Assembly (NCBI RefSeq): GCF_009712605.1
Contig: NZ_WASO01000014.1
Coordinates: forward strand, 372,001 to 436,000
DNA from: Paludibacter sp.
Lineage (GTDB): Bacteria > Bacteroidota > Bacteroidia > Bacteroidales > Paludibacteraceae
DNA: 64,000 nucleotides
Reading direction: 5' to 3'
Made by a program: the position numbers and the translations under genes. The notes beneath the pieces are model-generated. The model was given only the letters and a program-made list of their open reading frames with translations, was not told the DNA's origin and did no database searches. This document shows, piece by piece, positions 8,034-16,301 of this stretch. The first letter of the stretch is position 1. Each line of letters opens with the position of its first letter.

Positions 8034-8960
8034 TTACAATTTTATCGACGGGATAATTCTTCGTATTGCATGAATGCCCCAAACGACCAGAAAAGCCAGT
8101 CCAATGCGGGGAACCACGATCCAGAACATCGATACACCAATTGAAACGAATAGTAACGTATCTTCCAGCAATGAGTGATTGACGGCAATATGATAGTTGA
8201 GCATATTGGCATCCCGCTTGTTTACTATACCTTTTTCCACCTGTTCGATCACCACAGCCGATCCGTATGCTAGCCCGAGTGTCTGTGCAACAAACCACAG
8301 AAATGAGACTTCTCTTGAGAGCCCGAAAAATCTCATAATTGGCGCGAAGAAGCTTGAAATCTTATCGAGCCACTTAAATTCGTTGAGTAGGTTTTGTAGA
8401 ATAAAGAGTCCGTAAAGAATTAATGAAACCTTAATAATCAACATTATGGAGCTCTTAGCCCACAAAAGCAGTACATCAGTAACAGATGAAAGGTGCGTTA
8501 CCTGTTCTGTAGAATGTGATACGGCAAATCCTGTTGTTGGCAAAAGCCAGTTCAATAACACTGCAGCCGTAAAACTCATGCCAATACGCACTACCAGCAT
8601 GTTCAGTACTGAAGAGCCCGTTCGTTTTTGTACCGCGGTTTCTATTATCAAACTATGCGAAATCAGGCACATTATAGCCAGAATTGTTATTTCTCGCATT
8701 CCCAATGTCATGGTTGCGATCACAGCCAAAACCGAATAGAGAGGCAAAAACAGGCTGGTAATAAAAACGATAGCAGAAGCACCTGGCAAGCCAATATGAA
8801 TAAACACCGGAGACAGATACTGTGCCATCCAGTCCATTACTCCCCAGTATTGCAGAAAACTGACGAACAAAGCCACCGGCAGCATCAGTTTCAGCAACCA
8901 GACGATAGTGTGTGTGGCTTTCGGCAAGGCCAGACGAATACAGGAAACGACTCTTTGCAT
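8034..8960 (-). CDS. Gate-domain (nucleoside-recognition) membrane protein
   Basis: 308-residue multi-pass membrane protein with about eight hydrophobic segments. The pattern of two similar halves, each with a GLP or G-rich loop and an (I/V)xLAIMCLISHSLIIETAV segment, fits the Gate domain found in nucleoside transporters and in spore-maturation SpmA/SpmB and YjiG/YjiH proteins. Substrate unknown. Its ATG overlaps the NUDIX stop codon by one base (TAATG), so the two are translated from one transcript, which might link transport to hydrolysis of a nucleotide-type compound; that link is inference. Confidence 0.8.
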   Translation of the reverse strand: MQRVVSCIRLALPKATHTIVWLLKLMLPVALFVSFLQYWGVMDWMAQYLSPVFIHIGLPGASAIVFITSLFLPLYSVLAVIATMTLGMREITILAIMCLISHSLIIETAVQKRTGSSVLNMLVVRIGMSFTAAVLLNWLLPTTGFAVSHSTEQVTHLSSVTDVLLLWAKSSIMLIIKVSLILYGLFILQNLLNEFKWLDKISSFFAPIMRFFGLSREVSFLWFVAQTLGLAYGSAVVIEQVEKGIVNKRDANMLNYHIAVNHSLLEDTLLFVSIGVSMFWIVVPRIGLAFLVVWGIHAIRRIIPSIKL

Positions 8961-9466
8961 TATTGTTCCTTGTTCAGGGATTTCATTACCAACATGAAAT
9001 CATGTTCAAAATTAGGCGTAAAAATACCTTTACCCAATGAGGCCGTTATTTCATCAATGGTCCAAAACCTACCTTCGTCCAGCTCATTGTAGTCGAGTTT
9101 GAACTTTCCGTCATAAACGGTTCGGAACGCATTTACCAATTCCTTTTCTACTGCCGACTGCCAAACATATCGTGCAACAACACTTGAAGTAAATCCTGTA
9201 ACGCCCAATTCTTCAAAAGCTTCACGTTTTAGTGCCGTTTCCACTTCTTCTCCGTAATCCACGTGACCGCCGACAGCAGTATCCCATTTACCGGGTTGTG
9301 TATCCTTAGTCATGGCTCGTTTTTGAAGAAAGAGTTCGCCTTTACTGTTAAAAATATGGAGATGAACCACAGGGTGCAACCAAAACGTTCCCCCGTGACA
9401 TTCTTTGCGGGTTGCTTTGCCGATTACGTTGCCCTGCTCATCTACCAACGGAAATATTTCGTCCAT
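8960..9466 (-). CDS. NUDIX hydrolase, 168 aa
   Basis: A complete Nudix box lies at residues 67-89: GHVDYGE, seven residues, then REAFEELGV, matching GX5EX7REUXEEXGU. It binds the metal and cleaves nucleoside diphosphates linked to another moiety. The N-terminal DEIFPLVDEQGNVIGKATR and HPVVHLHIFN segments resemble the YfcD/isopentenyl-diphosphate isomerase-like Nudix branch, whose substrates are largely unassigned. First gene of a two-gene operon with the Gate-domain membrane protein. Confidence 0.9.
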   Translation of the reverse strand: MDEIFPLVDEQGNVIGKATRKECHGGTFWLHPVVHLHIFNSKGELFLQKRAMTKDTQPGKWDTAVGGHVDYGEEVETALKREAFEELGVTGFTSSVVARYVWQSAVEKELVNAFRTVYDGKFKLDYNELDEGRFWTIDEITASLGKGIFTPNFEHDFMLVMKSLNKEQ

Positions 9467-9521
9467 AATTGTTTGATCTGAATTAAATTGCCTGCTGAAA
9501 ATCTTTCACAGAAAAACAGTG

Positions 9522-9529
9522 CAAAGGTA
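9522..9529 (-). promoter_or_regulatory. Putative -7 box (TACCTTTG) for the NUDIX/Gate operon
   Basis: Perfect TAnnTTTG match 56 bases upstream of the NUDIX start on the minus strand. No clear TTG at -33 distance, so support is partial. Confidence 0.35.
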
Positions 9530-9596
9530 CTATATTTTCAGGCATGAGAAGGTAAAAAAAACGAAACGGCAAGAATTGTATATTTAAGATTTTAGT

Positions 9597-9806
9597 AAGG
9601 GGTTTCCACCCCTATAACCCCGACTCCCTTTTTGCCTTGAAGCCAAAAGGAAGCAAAAAATTCAAGGCTATGCCCGCTTCGCTCAAAAAACCGGCGTTCG
9701 AAAGTGGTAATCACCCAAACTTGTTTTCTCCTTACGTCGCAAACTTCGAACAAGGGTGATTCTTACCACTTTCTCACTTGTTTTTTGGCTCACCGGTCAA
9801 GGCCGT
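9597..9806. repeat. Structured Bacteroidota-type intergenic repeat
   Basis: About 210 bases of locally higher GC with nested palindromes: GGGG/CCCC near 9600, GCCTTGAA (9634-9641) with TTCAAGGC (9661-9668), and AAAGTGGTAA-TCACCC (9701-9716) with GGGTGA plus TTACCACTTT (9754-9772). The words GGGTTTCCACCCC and CCAAAAGGAAGC are ones I associate with multicopy noncoding elements of Bacteroidota genomes. Whether it is multicopy here can only be told from the whole genome. Confidence 0.5.
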
Positions 9807-9877
9807 TCCAAATCTGACGCAGTATCATTGCAAGCTCATAACCAGTTCTTTTCTATATATTCTTCAAACATACAAAA

Positions 9878-9916
9878 AACGGCTTATAGCGTTTCATTAT
9901 CAAACTATAAGCCGTT
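9878..9916 (-). terminator. Intrinsic terminator of the HD-domain gene
   Basis: Perfect 12-bp stem AACGGCTTATAG (9878-9889) with CTATAAGCCGTT (9905-9916), loop 15 bases. On the minus strand the stem is followed by a T-run (TTTTTTG). It begins 32 bases after the HD gene stop. Confidence 0.8.
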
Positions 9917-9948
9917 GTCTTTTGTTTTGTATCTGGTCGTAAATCTTT

Positions 9949-10557
9949 TCATGATTTTTCAGATAGTTCTTTTTCCTGCATTGCTTTAATGGTCTCATCT
10001 ATCAGGTAGTCAAGCTCCCACCCGAGCATTTCAGCTCCATGCTGAATGACATCACGCGAACATCCGGCAGCAAATTTTTTGTCTTTGAATTTCTTTTTCA
10101 ACGAAGAAACTGTCATATCCAGTGTGCTTTTGCTTGGCCGCATAAGTATTGCCGCACCAATCAGGCCGGTCAGCTCGTCTACCGCATATAGCACTTTTTC
10201 CATTTCATGTTCCGGCTGTACATTTACTCTATGGCCATAACCATGAGAAACCACCGCTCGTTCAATCTCCGGATCAATATTCTCGGCTTCCATAATTTCC
10301 TGAACTTTAATGCAGTGTTCATCCGGAAATTGTTCAAAATCCAGATCGTGCAACAAGCCAACCAATCCCCAAAACTCCTGTTCTTGCGTATAACCTAAAG
10401 TTCGGGCGAAATAGCGCATGGTAGCTTCTACCGTTTCCGCATGCTGAATATGAAACTCCTCACAGTTGTATTGTTTTAAAAGTTCAAATGTACGGTTTCT
10501 GGATACTAACGGACTGATTCGTGCCGCATTATCCTCCGGTAAATGTTCAATTCTCAT
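9949..10557 (-). CDS. HD-domain phosphohydrolase-like protein, 202 aa
   Basis: Metal-binding HD signature: HIQHAE at residues 36-41, LLHD at 68-71 (H70, D71), a further histidine in VSHGYGH near 105, and YAVDE near 127. This is the H...HD...H...D order of HD phosphohydrolases. The group often acts on nucleotides or small phosphoesters, but the exact reaction is not known. It follows the DUF4249 gene with 11 bases between on the same strand, so it may be read through from the TonB operon; it ends at a strong terminator. Confidence 0.85.
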   Translation of the reverse strand: MRIEHLPEDNAARISPLVSRNRTFELLKQYNCEEFHIQHAETVEATMRYFARTLGYTQEQEFWGLVGLLHDLDFEQFPDEHCIKVQEIMEAENIDPEIERAVVSHGYGHRVNVQPEHEMEKVLYAVDELTGLIGAAILMRPSKSTLDMTVSSLKKKFKDKKFAAGCSRDVIQHGAEMLGWELDYLIDETIKAMQEKELSEKS

Positions 10558-10568
10558 TGTAATTAAAA

Positions 10569-11444
10569 TTATTTGTAAACCGTTCCTGCTCTCGAAATTG
10601 CATATGCAGCAAAATAACCTCTGGGATAGTTTGCTGCATTTTTCGGGGAAGTCTGTATAACATTCGTTCTGATATTGGCAGGCTGGCCTCCAAACAATGG
10701 ATTATGCCCCCGGAATTCGGCTTTTACTTCACCGATAAAACTATAATAATCCTTTGTTATACCGCATATTTCAAGCATCACCCGATCTCCGGAATGAATT
10801 TTTTCCGCTTTATTTTCTGTATGAATATACAACATGGTTCTACCACAAACCTCCGTACCATCAAATAAAGCATCGCTAACCAATCCCCATTCCGTAATTG
10901 TATCTGAAATACAGATATTATTTTTATAGGCTTTCGTCAGGTAATAGTTTGACACCCCTGATGGGTCTTTCATCCAAGCATTTACAGCCCACACGTTTTC
11001 ATAAAACAGTTCTTGCTTTTCCACTTGTATCATTTTAAGCGGAGGAACTGCATTGAGCGTACTTGAGGCCGTATATGTCTCAGGTATTCCATCTCCATTT
11101 ACGTCTATATCAGTTATGGTTAAAGTATAAGTACGCCCAACCACACCAAAGTAATTCGATGGTGTTTTGTATGCTCCCTTTTCTTGCTCATCTTCAAACA
11201 AGGCTATTGATTTTATGCCATCGCTGAGAGTGACGGAAGCACCAGAAACCACGTTTGCTGGTTGGTCGCAAAAATAATTTCCGGTCTTCTTCAGATGTAC
11301 CACATGTTCTGCAGTGTCTGTGCTAATAGCTCCGTCTACAACCAGTTCTGAAGGGATAGAATCAAGCTTTACATCTATATCTGTTGTACAGGACGCAAAT
11401 AATATTGTCACAAATATTGTAATGAAGAATAACTTGAATTTCAT
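10569..11444 (-). CDS. DUF4249 lipoprotein
   Basis: 291 residues from the ATG at 11444 (MKFKLFF). A lipobox ends the signal at LFASC, so it is an envelope lipoprotein. The N-terminal part (DVKLDSIPSELVVDGAISTDTAEHVVHLKKTGNYF) and the VVSGASVTLSDG and GRTYTLTITD elements match DUF4249, a family found right after TonB-dependent receptors of the carboxypeptidase-regulatory type in Bacteroidota. It begins four bases after the receptor gene ends. By context it may be the surface partner of the receptor, in the way SusD is for SusC; the ligand is unknown. The longer open frame from 11483 overlaps the receptor gene and was not used. Confidence 0.85.
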   Translation of the reverse strand: MKFKLFFITIFVTILFASCTTDIDVKLDSIPSELVVDGAISTDTAEHVVHLKKTGNYFCDQPANVVSGASVTLSDGIKSIALFEDEQEKGAYKTPSNYFGVVGRTYTLTITDIDVNGDGIPETYTASSTLNAVPPLKMIQVEKQELFYENVWAVNAWMKDPSGVSNYYLTKAYKNNICISDTITEWGLVSDALFDGTEVCGRTMLYIHTENKAEKIHSGDRVMLEICGITKDYYSFIGEVKAEFRGHNPLFGGQPANIRTNVIQTSPKNAANYPRGYFAAYAISRAGTVYK

Positions 11445-11448
11445 GGTG

Positions 11449-13788
11449 TTAAAATTTAAAGTTATACGTAATAGATGGCACAACCGAAAACAGATAAGTC
11501 ATTTCTGCTTTTGTTTTATACGGATTGTTTTGTTCCTGTACAAAATTGATAGCCCATGCGTTTTTATGTCCATAGACATTGTACAAAGAAAAATTCCATT
11601 CACTCTTCCATTTGCGGTTTTTGATACCGCGGGGCACCCACGTAAGAGAAACGTCCAACCTGTGATAGTCGGGCATACGATAAGCATTGCGTTTTGAATA
11701 AACAGGCAGAATTACACCGTCTATTTCCATTCTTCCCACAGGATACGTAATGGGCAGTCCGGTTGCATAAACAAATGTTGTTCCAAAATAAAGACTTCTA
11801 TTCAACTCATAATTTCCAGCTAAATAAATCGTATTAGGCCTATCATATGGCGATCTGTATGGTTGATTATCATTTATTCCGTTAATTGTAGATTGAGCAT
11901 GAGAATAGGTATAACTAACCCATCCTGTAAGTTTTCCCTGAGTCTTTTGCAACTGAAATTCAGCTCCATAAGCATAAGAACTACCAAAACGCAATTCTCC
12001 TTCTAGTTCACGATTCATAATCAACCGTGCGTGATCCTTGAAATCAATGGTATTAGACATCCTCTTATAAAACAACTCGACCGATGTTTCAATTGTATTG
12101 GTGAACAAGCTACGAAAATAACCGATTGCAAACTGATTACATCCTTGCGGTTGAATGTTTTTACCGGCTGTAAACCAAAGGTCAAGCGGTGTTCCGGCCG
12201 TGGAATTGGATGCCATTTGTAAATATTGATTAGTGCGGGCATAACTGGCTTTTAAAGACGAATGTTCATCAATAAGATAGTTGATGCCTAAACGAGGAGA
12301 AACCCGAAAAAAAGCCTTTATTATTTGTCCCGGCTTATAAACGGTTGAGTCCACCACATTATAATTTTGGTCATAATTGTAGACTGTTCCCTTGCCAATA
12401 TCAGCAAAACAGGTAGAACGCAAACCAGCTTTTACGAATAAGCGGTCCGACAATTTATACTCATCTGTTATGTACAATGCGTTTTCTATAGCATAAACAC
12501 TTGGCAATACAAAATCACTTGCTCCCGGTGCTTTATCTTCTGTGACAATTTTGCCCGGGTGAAGAATGTGATAAATACCGGTATAACCAAATTTCAGGGT
12601 ATGGCGAGGATTACTAACATACGTAAAATCGCTTCTGAAATTAAAGTCCCGCATGGCATATTGCCAGTCAAAATTATTATCTGTGCTATATTTTGATTGC
12701 AGATTGTATTTAAAACGACTATAATTCAAAGAAATATTACAGAAGAACTTTTGAGAAAACAGGTGATTCCATCGAGCTGTAACAGCCGCATTTCCAAAAC
12801 TGAACCCAACGTTACTGTTATTAAAAAAGTCGCTACCCAGATAGGCCGAAACAAAAACGCGGTTATTTTTATCAAACTTATGATTTATCTTAGCATTTAA
12901 ATCATAGAAATACAATTCATTATCTTTTATATCGGCATTATGAGACAACTTTAGAAACATATCAGCATACGTACGCCTTCCCGATACAATAAAAGTGGTT
13001 TTATCTGAATCCAAAGGACCTTCCAATGTCAGCCTGCTGGATATTAATCCAATACCACCACTGCCAGAGATCTTTTTCGAATTGCCATCTTTTGTTTGGA
13101 CTTCCAACAAAGAAGACAAGCGCCCTCCGTATGCCGCCGGTATGTCTCCTTTGTAAAGGGTCATATTCCGGATTGCATCGTTATTAAAAACTGAAAAGAA
13201 ACCCATCATGTGAGAAGCATGAAAAATAGGTGCATCATCTAACAGTATCAGATTCTGGTCAATGCCTCCTCCACGAACACTGAAACTTGATGATCCCTCG
13301 CCTGCCGATACGACACCGGGCAATAACTGAACTACCTTTAGCAAGTCAACTTCACCCATAAGAGCCGGCATTTTACGCATTGTATTAATAGATACCTGCT
13401 GTTTGCTCATGGTATTGGACGCTATCAGATCCGTTTTTGGGGAAGAAACCACCACTTCTTTCATCTCTTTAGGGGTCATCTGCATTTCCAGATCCAGATT
13501 TTTCGACTTTGTCAAATCTAAGTGTAAAATCTGCGTTTGATAGCCCAGATATGAGACTTCAATGGTATATTGACCTTTGGGTATGGTGATAGAATAGAAG
13601 CCGGACTGATTTGTCGGAGCTCCTGCTCTCAGTTCGCGAATGCTTACGGTTACGCCCATCAAAGCTTCTCCATTTGCATGGTCTTTGATGATCCCACTCA
13701 GACTGATTTTATCTGTCACCGGTACAATGGCAGATAAAGCGGAAACATAAATTAAAAAGGTTATTATGAGTAAAAATCGAAATATCAT
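11449..13788 (-). CDS. TonB-dependent receptor with carboxypeptidase-regulatory N-domain
   Basis: 779 residues from the ATG at 13788 (a TTG three codons earlier is less likely). Signal peptide, then a CarboxypepD_reg-like domain at about 30-110 (GIIKDHANGEALMGVTVSI ... VSYLGYQT), then the plug domain (GEVDLLKVVQLLPG, FSVRGG, LILLDDAPIF, GGRLSSLLEV), then a roughly 550-residue beta-barrel ending in an aromatic C-terminus (SITYNFKF). It is an outer-membrane active transporter powered by TonB-ExbB-ExbD. Paired with a DUF4249 lipoprotein rather than SusD, so its ligand need not be a glycan; no regulator sits beside it to hint further. Confidence 0.92.
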   Translation of the reverse strand: MIFRFLLIITFLIYVSALSAIVPVTDKISLSGIIKDHANGEALMGVTVSIRELRAGAPTNQSGFYSITIPKGQYTIEVSYLGYQTQILHLDLTKSKNLDLEMQMTPKEMKEVVVSSPKTDLIASNTMSKQQVSINTMRKMPALMGEVDLLKVVQLLPGVVSAGEGSSSFSVRGGGIDQNLILLDDAPIFHASHMMGFFSVFNNDAIRNMTLYKGDIPAAYGGRLSSLLEVQTKDGNSKKISGSGGIGLISSRLTLEGPLDSDKTTFIVSGRRTYADMFLKLSHNADIKDNELYFYDLNAKINHKFDKNNRVFVSAYLGSDFFNNSNVGFSFGNAAVTARWNHLFSQKFFCNISLNYSRFKYNLQSKYSTDNNFDWQYAMRDFNFRSDFTYVSNPRHTLKFGYTGIYHILHPGKIVTEDKAPGASDFVLPSVYAIENALYITDEYKLSDRLFVKAGLRSTCFADIGKGTVYNYDQNYNVVDSTVYKPGQIIKAFFRVSPRLGINYLIDEHSSLKASYARTNQYLQMASNSTAGTPLDLWFTAGKNIQPQGCNQFAIGYFRSLFTNTIETSVELFYKRMSNTIDFKDHARLIMNRELEGELRFGSSYAYGAEFQLQKTQGKLTGWVSYTYSHAQSTINGINDNQPYRSPYDRPNTIYLAGNYELNRSLYFGTTFVYATGLPITYPVGRMEIDGVILPVYSKRNAYRMPDYHRLDVSLTWVPRGIKNRKWKSEWNFSLYNVYGHKNAWAINFVQEQNNPYKTKAEMTYLFSVVPSITYNFKF

Positions 13789-14111
13789 ACACAACAAAAT
13801 CTGCTTAAGAGTTACAACTTATCACATGTACTTAAACACGTTAGAAAATCAAGCATTTAACCCTTTAGATTTTGTTAGTACGGTATTAATAATGTAGAAA
13901 GACAAATAATTGCTGGCGTTCCAGTGAAAAGAGAGATCAAAGATAATGCAAAATCTAGCATTTACACACCTTTTAGGATGCTTTTTATCACTATTAGACG
14001 GTTTGGTAAAATCCAAGACTAAATAAAACAACCAAAAAAGCTGCAAGAATTTTGCCGTTTTTCTGGTTGTTTTAAAATGATGACGCATCGCGTTATTAGC
14101 AATACGGTCCT
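13789..14111. other. Intergenic stretch upstream of the TonB receptor gene
   Basis: No supported gene; an 88-codon open frame across it lacks family resemblance and its sequence is mostly low-complexity. Two imperfect direct repeats of an AAAATCwAGCATTTA...CCTTTTAG word occur at 13845-13870 and 13950-13979, 105 bases apart. A terminator-like hairpin (14024-14074) lies at the right end. No full promoter was recognised for the receptor. Confidence 0.5.
14024..14074 (-). terminator. Terminator-like hairpin after the YbaK-type gene
   Basis: Perfect 11-bp arms TAAAACAACCA (14024-14034) and TGGTTGTTTTA (14064-14074). On the minus strand the stem ends in TTTTATTT. It starts 38 bases after the stop of the YbaK-type gene. 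Confidence 0.5.
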
Positions 14112-14567
14112 TCAAAAACGTACAATTTTAGGTTTAACCAAATTCTCGAAATCTTTGTACGACAGTCTGATGAGTTCGGTAAGAGTTCCTGCATTAAAAG
14201 CAATTTCCTTGTCTTCGGTCAGGGCTGTCGATACATAAACATCCATTCCGTAAAGGTTTCCGAACGGAGGCATAGCACCCAGTTCGCAGCCCGGGAACTT
14301 ATCCAGAAATTCACGTTCGTTACAAACAGATACCGTTTCAGCTCCGATGGCTTCTTTCAGCATGTCGGGATGAACCCGTCCCGAAGCCGGAAGCACAGCC
14401 AAAGCCATTTTCCCGTTTACCCGTATCACAACCGTTTTTGCCAGTTCCTGTCCATGGATATGTGCAGAATGGGCAATTTCATTGGCCGTGTAAGCTTTCG
14501 AATGGCGAATGGAGACAAATTTGATGTTATTGGCGTTGAGAAACTCAACTAACTTGGCAACTGGCAT
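14112..14567 (-). CDS. YbaK/EbsC-type aminoacyl-tRNA deacylase, 151 aa
   Basis: Starting at MPVAKLVEFLNAN the protein is a single YbaK domain: a helix, KFVSIRHSKAYTANEIA, the strand KTVVIRVNGKMALAVLPA, then LKEAIGAETVSV and GAMPPFGNLYGMDVYVS, the G-x-(M/V)-x-P-x-G motif that lines the editing pocket. Such proteins hydrolyse misacylated tRNAs (for example Cys- or Ala-tRNAPro) in trans. The tRNA specificity cannot be read here. The open frame continues upstream to 14690, but that part overlaps the preceding gene and has no family match. Confidence 0.85.
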   Translation of the reverse strand: MPVAKLVEFLNANNIKFVSIRHSKAYTANEIAHSAHIHGQELAKTVVIRVNGKMALAVLPASGRVHPDMLKEAIGAETVSVCNEREFLDKFPGCELGAMPPFGNLYGMDVYVSTALTEDKEIAFNAGTLTELIRLSYKDFENLVKPKIVRF

Positions 14568-14631
14568 AATAATCTGATTTAGAATATAGAAAATATACCA
14601 ATGTAAGGCCGGAGAGGCCCGGTGAGAGGTG

Positions 14632-14994
14632 TCAGCAGGTGACATGGAACAAGCCGATGGCAGCTTCTTCAATAGAGTTCCAGGTTTCAATCGCCTGGGG
14701 AGTGGGCATCAACAGCACATGACATCCATGCTGTTTGAAATATTCATTTGCCTGTTTTGAGAGTTCGACGTATCCGGTTTGTCCGGTACCGACTATCAGC
14801 AATGCAGCTCCGGCAGCATACACATCCTGTGCTTCATCCAAAGAAATGATGTGAGACGTGCCATATTGTGCGCTAGACAAACGTTTGTTGCGATTTCTTA
14901 CCATTCCGTCCAAGCCGATCACGACGTCGTGTGTATAGGTTTTTCCTTCAATGATAATCTCGCCGAAACGGGTGCTATCGATAGTGGGTTGCAT
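14632..14994 (-). CDS. Mth938-like (DUF498/NDUFAF3 family) protein, 120 aa
   Basis: Small single-domain protein matching the Mth938 fold: FGEIIIEGKTYTHDVVI at residues 10-26, then a charged loop, ALLIVGTGQTGYVELS at about 64-79, and a C-terminal HGCHVLLMPTPQAIETWN. The GTG-Q pattern is the conserved core of the family, which includes the human complex I assembly factor NDUFAF3. In bacteria the role is unknown. It precedes the YbaK-type gene by 64 bases on the same strand and may be co-transcribed. Confidence 0.8.
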   Translation of the reverse strand: MQPTIDSTRFGEIIIEGKTYTHDVVIGLDGMVRNRNKRLSSAQYGTSHIISLDEAQDVYAAGAALLIVGTGQTGYVELSKQANEYFKQHGCHVLLMPTPQAIETWNSIEEAAIGLFHVTC

Positions 14995-15343
14995 TGGCTG
15001 AATGTCTGATTAATTACTCTGTAAAGGTAGGCTTTTCGGAAGGAAGTTGTACTGCGGGGCAATAGAAAATGAAGGTGTGATTCACGCTATCTAAAAATCT
15101 ACTGACGATCTACGATGTCACGACCCCAAACCCCTGAAGGGGCTTTAATCTGCCAACTGGACTTGTTTCTTGTTCAAATGCTTCTGCTTGCACTGCTCCA
15201 AAGTCCCCTTCTGGGGATTTAGGGGTAAAACTCATCGCAATTTACTTTGTAATTAACCGCAAGAAATAAAAGCGAGCTGGCAACGTATCCTTTGAAAAAT
15301 TTGCAGAGAACCAACATCATCCTATACTCTATCATGTTTTACT
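14995..15343. other. Intergenic stretch holding a CCCC/GGGG inverted repeat
   Basis: Between two minus-strand genes. Apart from the repeat at 15123-15226 and a near-consensus -7 box (TACCTTTA, minus strand, 15022-15029) that could serve the Mth938-like gene, nothing was recognised. Confidence 0.5.
15123..15226. repeat. CCCCTAAA-type intergenic inverted repeat, copy 1
   Basis: Left arm 15123-15147 (ACCCC AAA CCCC TGAA GGGG CTTTA) and right arm 15199-15226 are imperfect complements of each other, about 50 bases apart; each also folds on itself (CCCC/GGGG). A second member of the same family is at 17615-17711. This 'CCCCTAAATCCCC...GGGGACTTTG' word is a common dispersed element in Bacteroidota genomes. 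Confidence 0.7.
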
Positions 15344-15940
15344 TTATTCATTTATAAATTTCAAAGTATGGAACAATGGATCCATATTAGCTGAAAAGTT
15401 TGCTTTTGTATTTGACAAATAGAAATAATAGGCATCTGCCACATTATCTTTGTGAATGGCAATAATCATGCAATATTTATAACCTTTTCCAAAACCTGAA
15501 TTGAGCTCCAGAAAAGAGGTTGCCCCCCAATCGGCATTAAATTCCATTTTTACCGATTTTTTATCAAATGCTTGACATTGATACTCCTTTCCTCCTGTAA
15601 TATTCAGAATAATAGTCTCCAGTACCGTTCCGTATGATGTATTTCGAAACGAACGCTGGCCTTCTATCTCTTTTCGAATTGTATCGTTGGCATAGCTTTT
15701 ATATAAAATAGGCCGAATTGCATACCTGAGTTCAAAATCGCGATCCGGATATTTGATAGCATAATCATATTCCATGTTATCATTCGGTATCACCTTTGTT
15801 TCTATAAAACCATCGGGTATGGTAATGTTCATTCCATAGTCTTTCAGCATTGCTCTAAATTCGGTTAAACTTTGTGCAGATCCATTTAGATATCCATAAA
15901 ATAAGAATATCATAACTAAAAAGGGGTGAATGTTTTTCAT
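15344..15940 (-). CDS. Secreted protein of unknown function, 198 aa
   Basis: Signal peptide with hydrophobic core FLVMIFLFYGYLNGSA before QS (cleavage near residue 22). The mature domain starts with a helix (LTEFRAMLKDYGM), an ITIPDGF strand and then alternating strands (YDYAIKYPDRDFELRYAIRPI) and ends with FHTLKF. The opening 'IPDGF' pattern is like small periplasmic proteins that bind membrane or surface partners, but I recognise no family. A TAGATTTG box at 15987-15994 on the minus strand may be its -7 element. Confidence 0.7.
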   Translation of the reverse strand: MKNIHPFLVMIFLFYGYLNGSAQSLTEFRAMLKDYGMNITIPDGFIETKVIPNDNMEYDYAIKYPDRDFELRYAIRPILYKSYANDTIRKEIEGQRSFRNTSYGTVLETIILNITGGKEYQCQAFDKKSVKMEFNADWGATSFLELNSGFGKGYKYCMIIAIHKDNVADAYYFYLSNTKANFSANMDPLFHTLKFINE

Positions 15941-15986
15941 CGGTTATTCTATTTTTGGTATTAGATTATTATATGTTTTTCCGCCC

Positions 15987-15994
15987 CAAATCTA
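15987..15994 (-). promoter_or_regulatory. Putative -7 box (TAGATTTG)
   Basis: Perfect TAnnTTTG match 46 bases upstream of the secreted-protein start at 15940; no TTG at -33 distance. Confidence 0.3.
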
Positions 15995-16070
15995 CAACTT
16001 TCTCTCCATAAAACACGTTTTTAGTTAATTTATTCTCTTAATGCTAAATCAAACACTGTTCTTTATCATT

Positions 16071-16301
16071 TTACTGACACAGCTTATTGAACAGATCCAA
16101 TAAACCCACAAATAATGACATTCGACTGCCTGATAAATCATTTTTATTGCTCAACAAATGAGTTTGATCGTCCAACAAATCATTTTGTTTAGGCAACAGA
16201 TGCTTTCGATCTCTCAACAAATGGTTTTGTTTTGAAATTAAATGAGTTTGATCGCTAAATAAATGACTTTGTTTTAAAATTAAATCGTTTTTATTGACCA
16301 T
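16071..16301 (-). CDS. Heptad-repeat small ORF, 76 aa (coding status uncertain)
   Basis: The ORF consists almost wholly of seven-residue repeats of the form x-H/D-L-L-x-K/D-Q, for example KQSHLFS, DQTHLIS, KQNHLLR, DRKHLLP. Heptads alternate between K-Q and D-Q starts, giving a 14-residue period. Such spacing would form a leucine-zipper-like coiled coil with basic and acidic turns alternating. The frame is open over the whole repeat and remains open upstream of the ATG into the tgt terminator. Synonymous leucine codons (TTA, TTG, CTG) vary between copies. No ribosome binding site is evident, so this may be a noncoding tandem repeat. It ends with a non-repeat tail of about 20 residues. Confidence 0.4.
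   Translation of the reverse strand: MVNKNDLILKQSHLFSDQTHLISKQNHLLRDRKHLLPKQNDLLDDQTHLLSNKNDLSGSRMSLFVGLLDLFNKLCQ

Larger units (their letters stand above)
9467..9948. other. 482-base intergenic region with a repeat element
   Basis: No gene. It holds the NUDIX promoter box on one side, a structured repeat-like element (9597-9806) in the middle and the terminator of the HD gene (9878-9916) on the other side. Confidence 0.6.

Noticed and set aside
13849-14115. 88-codon open frame between ybaK-type gene and the TonB receptor
   Set aside because: It covers terminator-like hairpin and direct repeats, and no protein-like pattern is seen.
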